From the NCBI RefSeq assembly GCF_043290135.1, contig NC_134709.1, positions 63,708,056 to 63,772,055 on the forward strand: DNA of 64,000 nucleotides, read 5' to 3'. Source of the stretch: Rhipicephalus microplus (taxonomy: Eukaryota > Arthropoda > Arachnida > Ixodida > Ixodidae). This document shows, piece by piece, positions 59,240 through 64,000 of this stretch (its first letter is position 1; each line of letters begins with the position of its first letter). The notes beneath the pieces are model-generated. The model saw only the letters and a program-made list of their open reading frames with translations, was not told the DNA's origin and did no database searches. The position numbers were made by a program, and so were the translations under genes.

Positions 59240-61053
59240 CTGGCAACGCAAGAGAAACAACGTATACGTTATGGGGCTCACAGGTGTCAGTAAAGAGTGA
59301 CACTAGAGAGAAAGAACGGTAAAAAAAAAGTCAGGAAGGTTAACCCGGGGAAGCCACCGATTTTCTAACAGTATTTGAGAGGGGGGAAAAGGGTGTAAAA
59401 GAGCAAAGGATAATGTAAGGCTTTGTGTTCCACAACCAATTAGAAGGCTTGAGAAATATCGACCACTTTGTGTTCTTGAAACGGTAACTGCGGCTATTAT
59501 TCGATATTAACCTATTTCAATAAAACTTTAAACATGTGTTCTCGTCAGTACCGTGGTAATACCTGCCAAATTATACAAGCGTAAGTCATTTACAATTTTA
59601 GAAAACCAAATTTAAAATTTGGTAGCCAACTCGGGAATCCCACTTGCAAATGCAGGCCACTCCTTCTACGTGACGTAAGTGCTCACTCTTTTTTCAAAAC
59701 CCCACTTTGCCCAGCAGACGGATGCAGCACGCGATTTTTTTTTTTGAAGCGACAATGATGCGAGCAGAGTTTAGTTTTGTCAGGTGCATACAGCGCCTTA
59801 TTGGTAGTTGACATTGGGCCTTACACTAGCATGCACAATTCCGAGCAACTAAAAGATCGATTCGGGTCATGTCAAATGCTTTACGCGACGCTGGGTCGAA
59901 ATCAAAAAGCGATGCTTCTACCCTAGGGTAGTAGCTGCAATTATCACTGAAGTTGTCACTGGTAAATTCAGATGAGCTGGCACAGCTATATTTCGCTTCG
60001 GCTGACATCCCCAGTTTGCTTATTGCGCGTCAAGAGGCACGCGAACTATTTTTATACCTAGGCCAGTCGTGGCGTTGTGTAGCCGATTTAGTAACCACAT
60101 CAGATACCGATTTCGTGACGTCAACCGATACCCACCATGGATGACGGAGTAGCTCCCAGTTTTTTTTTTCTGCTTTGACTCGTTGTTCATAGCTTATATG
60201 TAATCATTGACGAGTGGCTGGGCAAAACAAACCACCCTAGCTGTTACAGAACTGTGAATACTATCTGAAAATGGCATTATCTCTTCATAGTAACGAATGC
60301 ACTCGAGTTCCTTTTTAACGTGCAATGGCATCGCACAGAACAGGACACTCTAGCATTCTGCATCCCCCAAAATGTGTGTACAGGTATACTGGATATTGAG
60401 TTGAGGGCAAGTACATAGCAGGCGTTCAGTAGACAATTCAAGGTCATTGGTAAAACGCAAGCAGGGATTGTAAGGTTACTCCTAAAAAAATCACTACAGT
60501 TACATTACCAGGCACTCTTTTCTAACATTTAGAAAGATCTAAATAAACTACATTACAAAGTTCGTCTGGCTAAGACCAATGACAGTACATTACCATTTCT
60601 TTCAACATGTAAATAAATTGCTGTGACAAAAGTCAGCAAGCATGCAGCTATCGTCTAGCCCTCCTGTCTGTAGCTCCAATGAGTGTAATCTTCAAGTAAT
60701 GTTTGTCGTTTCTTTAGGACGAGATGCTTGACACGTTGTTTGTGGGTCCATCTCGTTCCCAAATATCAGGTTTTGTACTCATTACCTTTTTTTGTTACGT
60801 TGTTTTCCTTAATTGGTACATTTGCCATGGCATAAGACAAGCGGACAAGCCATATCACTGTCAACAGTATCTTGGAAACCGACAAATAATTTTCTTGAAT
60901 ATACACACTTGAAATAATTTGTTACACTACAAAATTACCACGCCAAGTCACGAAGATAATTCATCACTCAAAAAAGCGAGAAAAACTAATTTCATTACCG
61001 CTAAGTCTACACGACAGCATACGGCGGGCAACACCATCCCTGGTTGTACTCAC
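59240..61053. other. Intron sequence, no gene seen
   Basis: AT-rich; no repeat family identified. Confidence 0.45.
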
Positions 61054-61198
61054 TTTGGAACGTCCTTGAACCTGGTGGCCGCTGTTCAGCTGCATCCAAG
61101 CGTCCCATCGGTCCCTGTACACTGTGAGCGTGTTCCAGGCGTTCAGCAGCACCGGCTGATCGCTGCGAAGTGTTCCAGGACCCATGCCACAGTCGAAC
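61054..61198 (-). CDS. Pikachurin-like (EGFLAM/agrin family) gene, most upstream exon seen
   Basis: Acceptor TTGTGAACAG and donor TCCAAA then GTGAGTAC give 145 bp, phase 2 in and 0 out. It encodes FDCGMGPGTLRS, LLNAWNTLTVYRDRWDAWMQ and GHQVQGRSK, the middle strands of a laminin-G domain. With the eight downstream exons it makes a 563-residue secreted-type region LG1(part)-EGF-LG2-EGF-LG3. In vertebrates pikachurin and agrin LG domains bind glycans of dystroglycan at synapses and basement membranes; an extracellular matrix role here is inferred. The N-terminal exons (signal peptide, FN3 or other domains) should lie above 64 kb. Perlecan is less likely because its domain order differs. Confidence 0.9.
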
Positions 61199-61744
61199 CT
61201 GTTCACAAGCAAGCAGTAATGTTTCAGGGTATTGGGTAATTGATGAGCTCTTGATGTTCGAAGTCCCTACAAGGGACGTGAAAATTCCAGATATCCACAT
61301 TCCCCTATCATGACACTTGTTGTGGAACGCCGCGATTATATAGGTAGCGCCACGAGAAAGATGCAGCCACCGGACACCCACCAAAACCTCTATTGACAAC
61401 AATCAAATGCACAAACATTCGTGATGACGATAATGGGGAATGCACCCCTTAGCACTAGCTATTGAGACCGCAGCCCCGATCATTTTTCCTTTTTCATCAT
61501 CTGATAATCTTCGACAACATCATCACTTGAACAATAATAAAGGTGTTGATCCTAGAAATGCAGTGACACCAAGCGACATGCAGAAAGCTTTGATAGGGGA
61601 GGTGATTCAAGTGACCGAGTGAGTAAAAACAATACACTTTGCCTGTTTTTTAGCCTTTTCTAAAAAGAATATGGAGATATATATTTATATTTATATTTAT
61701 ATTTATAGAAAAATATATATATACCGTATATATGCCTTTTTATG

Positions 61745-61822
61745 TATTTATTAGAGCGATAACAATTATATGGACACTCTCGGCTGAATTTTGCCGCCGG
61801 CATCGGCATCGCCATCATTCAC
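61745..61822 (+). repeat. Dispersed repeat X, copy 2
   Basis: AACAATTATATGGACACTCT through GCATCGCCATCATTCAC is the inverted counterpart of 21456-21540. It abuts an AT microsatellite, as does the other copy. Confidence 0.65.

Positions 61823-61825
<3 letters not shown>

Positions 61826-61874
<49 letters not shown>
61826..61874. repeat. Microsatellite (AT)n
   Basis: Perfect AT dinucleotide run of about 49 bp. Confidence 0.95.
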
Positions 61875-61877
<3 letters not shown>

Positions 61878-64000
61878 TGAGCCACGAGGGATCCCCTCCT
61901 TCAACGTTGAAACAGCAAGCTATTTATATCTACCATCTATGCTGGTGATGGCCATCCTGGGGCAAACACTGTGTTTTCAGCAATACCAACGAGATGGTGC
62001 AATGAGCGCACATTGCCAGATCGTCACGATGTGGCGACACGAGCTGATTCGTTAATTTCGCACGTGTACTTTGCCCTGTGATGGTGGGCGGGTAGACGTT
62101 CATGCGTGTGCGCGCTTATCTCGTGGGGGGAAGAATCATCCGCCTTGGGCTTTCACCAGAAAGATTCTGTTGAAGTTACTGGGTGCACAAAGGTCACTGC
62201 ACTTGCTGCACAGTCTCCGGTTGCAAAAAGCGCACCCTTTTCAAACATAGGGAAGTAATAGCGGAGACACTTATTCACTTTCATCTATATTTGTCAGTAC
62301 GTTTCGTGCGTAATTTGTGATTCAGCAACGTGGGGCACGTTTAAATGTGCTGGTCATTCTTCGCGTGATTTTCTCATTTGTTGCTATCGCATTCTTTGCT
62401 TCGCCTTTGCGGGAAAATTGTGATTCTTTATTTGTTTATGTGTTTATTTATTTATTTATTATTGCTTTTTATTTGGTAAATAATTTCATTGAGACCAGGT
62501 GCGTAGATATCCGACTATGTTCAATACCACTGAACATGAACATAAGCTTAACTAGAGAGAAAAATACCACCTCGCCCGGCCTTATGCTTCAAATCACCAA
62601 TTGGTGACTCCAACTAAGCAATCGCCATCTATCAGCCGCGCCGGGAAATGGCGCTAACAAGGTCAACCTTGAAAGAAGATGTGTTGTCATGTTGCGCGCA
62701 TTAAGAATTGGCGACCTAGTTCCTTTGTTTTCTCCATGCCGCACGCGCGAGCCTGTGAAATAAGAAAGTGATATGTCGAGAGACTACTGCAATGTGTCGT
62801 AATGCGTGACATCGTGGTAAAAAGATGGCAACGTATCGTTGAATTACTTCCCAAATGATGCCGATGACGCACGACGGTTAACAGTGCAAATCAAACTTAC
62901 CTATTAGGAAGGAAGTGACCAACACTATGGTAGTTTGCTCCAATCAATTCGCTTGCGATGACTTATTATCTTCGGTGAGTGCACCGATATTTAGCGTGTG
63001 TGCATCGTTATCAATATTCGGGCTTCTATAAGCGTAAAGTCTCGTTATTATAAGCAAGCGCTTAACGAAATTTGTTGCATTACGTGTGTGAGTGCATTTT
63101 TTGCGTATGCTCGTTTTCTGCGTAAGTCGTCGTGCTATACCCAATCTACCACTCTATAATTATAAGCTGTGGTAATCCTTCCCCTCAAACTTTTTTTTGT
63201 TTTGTACGTTTTTACTATGCATGCACACAAACGCGCATGCGAAGGTCGCGTGTGCGTGTATGTTTGTTCGTGGGTTTATATCTCCTGTCCTTGCATTCGT
63301 AGCGTGGGTAATGTGCGCACATAAATATCCGCTTTAAATATCAACTACTGCCAACACGAACAAATGAATGGTCAGAAGAACACAACATTAATCATTAAAG
63401 ATGATTAGAATCAACCACAAATCTATATGCATTACCCTTGACAAAGAACTTTATATTGCTTGGCAGCATAATGACTCACCTAGAAGGTCGTCAATGCTGA
63501 GAGACAATCGTAAATTTTTCTGCTCCAGTCAATGCTTTTTTTAGGACTCATTTAATCATAATTTTTTTAGAAATCATTGCATCAACCACAAATTTGTATG
63601 CATCACCTGTGGCAAATATAGTTACATTACATACCAGTGTATTCAGTGACCTCTGAAGGTGTTTAAAATGTTGACAGACTGCTGTCATTTCAAGGCTGAA
63701 GTCAATGTTTATTTTAGGAATCGCTTCATTAGCCACAATTCTGCATGCCTTACCTCATTCAAACATCTTTACATTGCTTATGATTTTTCATCTCAATGAA
63801 CAGTGCAAGAAACTCGACTACGCACACAGAAAGAGTTGACTAGAAAAAGTACAGGGCTGGGTTGTACTGTCATGGATGTTCATAGTTATACGTATCTTAG
63901 AACCTCCTATTTGTCCACTCTATTCCCGTGTTGTGTAATATGCATATGTGGGCCACTCAGAGCTATGCATCAGCGTGCGATTAGGTAAGCACCACAATTC

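Larger units (their letters stand above)
61199..64000. other. No exon seen; AT repeats and degenerate tandem repeat
   Basis: Upstream part of a host intron. Contains (AT)n at 61826-61874, a TTTATA run near 61680-61700 and degenerate tandem repeats at about 63.41-63.79 kb. I found no exon for the preceding laminin-G strands on the minus strand. Confidence 0.5.

Noticed and set aside
61199..64000. Exon for the first strands of LG1
   Set aside because: Looked for a minus-strand segment ending in phase 2 with a GLLLYN-type strand; none was convincing.

Overview
The window looks like nuclear DNA of an arthropod, most probably a hard tick (Ixodidae). It is AT-rich, has long introns, carries several tRNA-derived SINEs of the kinds I associate with ixodid genomes, and is dominated by transposable elements. 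The tick assignment is inference from repeat types; no species marker is visible.

One host gene is supported. It lies on the minus strand from about 61.2 kb down to 25.0 kb. Nine exons (61054-61198, 59047-59239, 51638-51763, 49744-49981, 33108-33336, 31702-31882, 27675-27753, 26495-26847, 25006-25154) all have AG/GT borders and compatible phases. Joined, they encode 563 residues ending at a TGA: part of a laminin-G domain, an EGF domain, a full laminin-G, a second EGF and a final laminin-G. The order and sequence best fit the C-terminal half of pikachurin (EGFLAM), with agrin as the close alternative. The 5' end lies beyond 64 kb.

The left 25 kb is downstream of this gene. It holds a Ty3/Gypsy LTR retrotransposon (2175-7266) with 150-bp LTRs, a 4-bp target duplication and one in-frame stop between protease and reverse transcriptase; a degraded Gypsy scrap (about 8.4-8.6 kb); long AT and polypurine microsatellites; four SINE-like elements; and a decayed DEAD-box helicase pseudogene (about 16.85-17.49 kb).

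The introns are packed with mobile DNA. A truncated Gypsy copy lies at 28.06-29.99 kb. An apparently intact RNase H-bearing LINE (33407-39169) has an 11-bp target duplication and ends 70 bp before an exon. A Harbinger-like element with TTA duplication (39764-41022) follows. A Tigger/pogo DNA transposon (41424-49268) is split by a second LINE (42037-47735) with a 10-bp duplication. Between 53.2 and 59.0 kb sit four copies of a composite repeat with a GACG minisatellite core, themselves hit by a 237-bp TA-flanked MITE, a third LINE fragment and a Penelope-like fragment with a hammerhead-ribozyme-like core.

No bacterial-type operon, CRISPR array, rRNA or functional tRNA gene was seen. The most notable points are the phase-consistent host gene model, the ribozyme-like motif, the minisatellite-bearing repeat family, the 237-bp MITE pair, and the intact sense-oriented LINE beside an exon.
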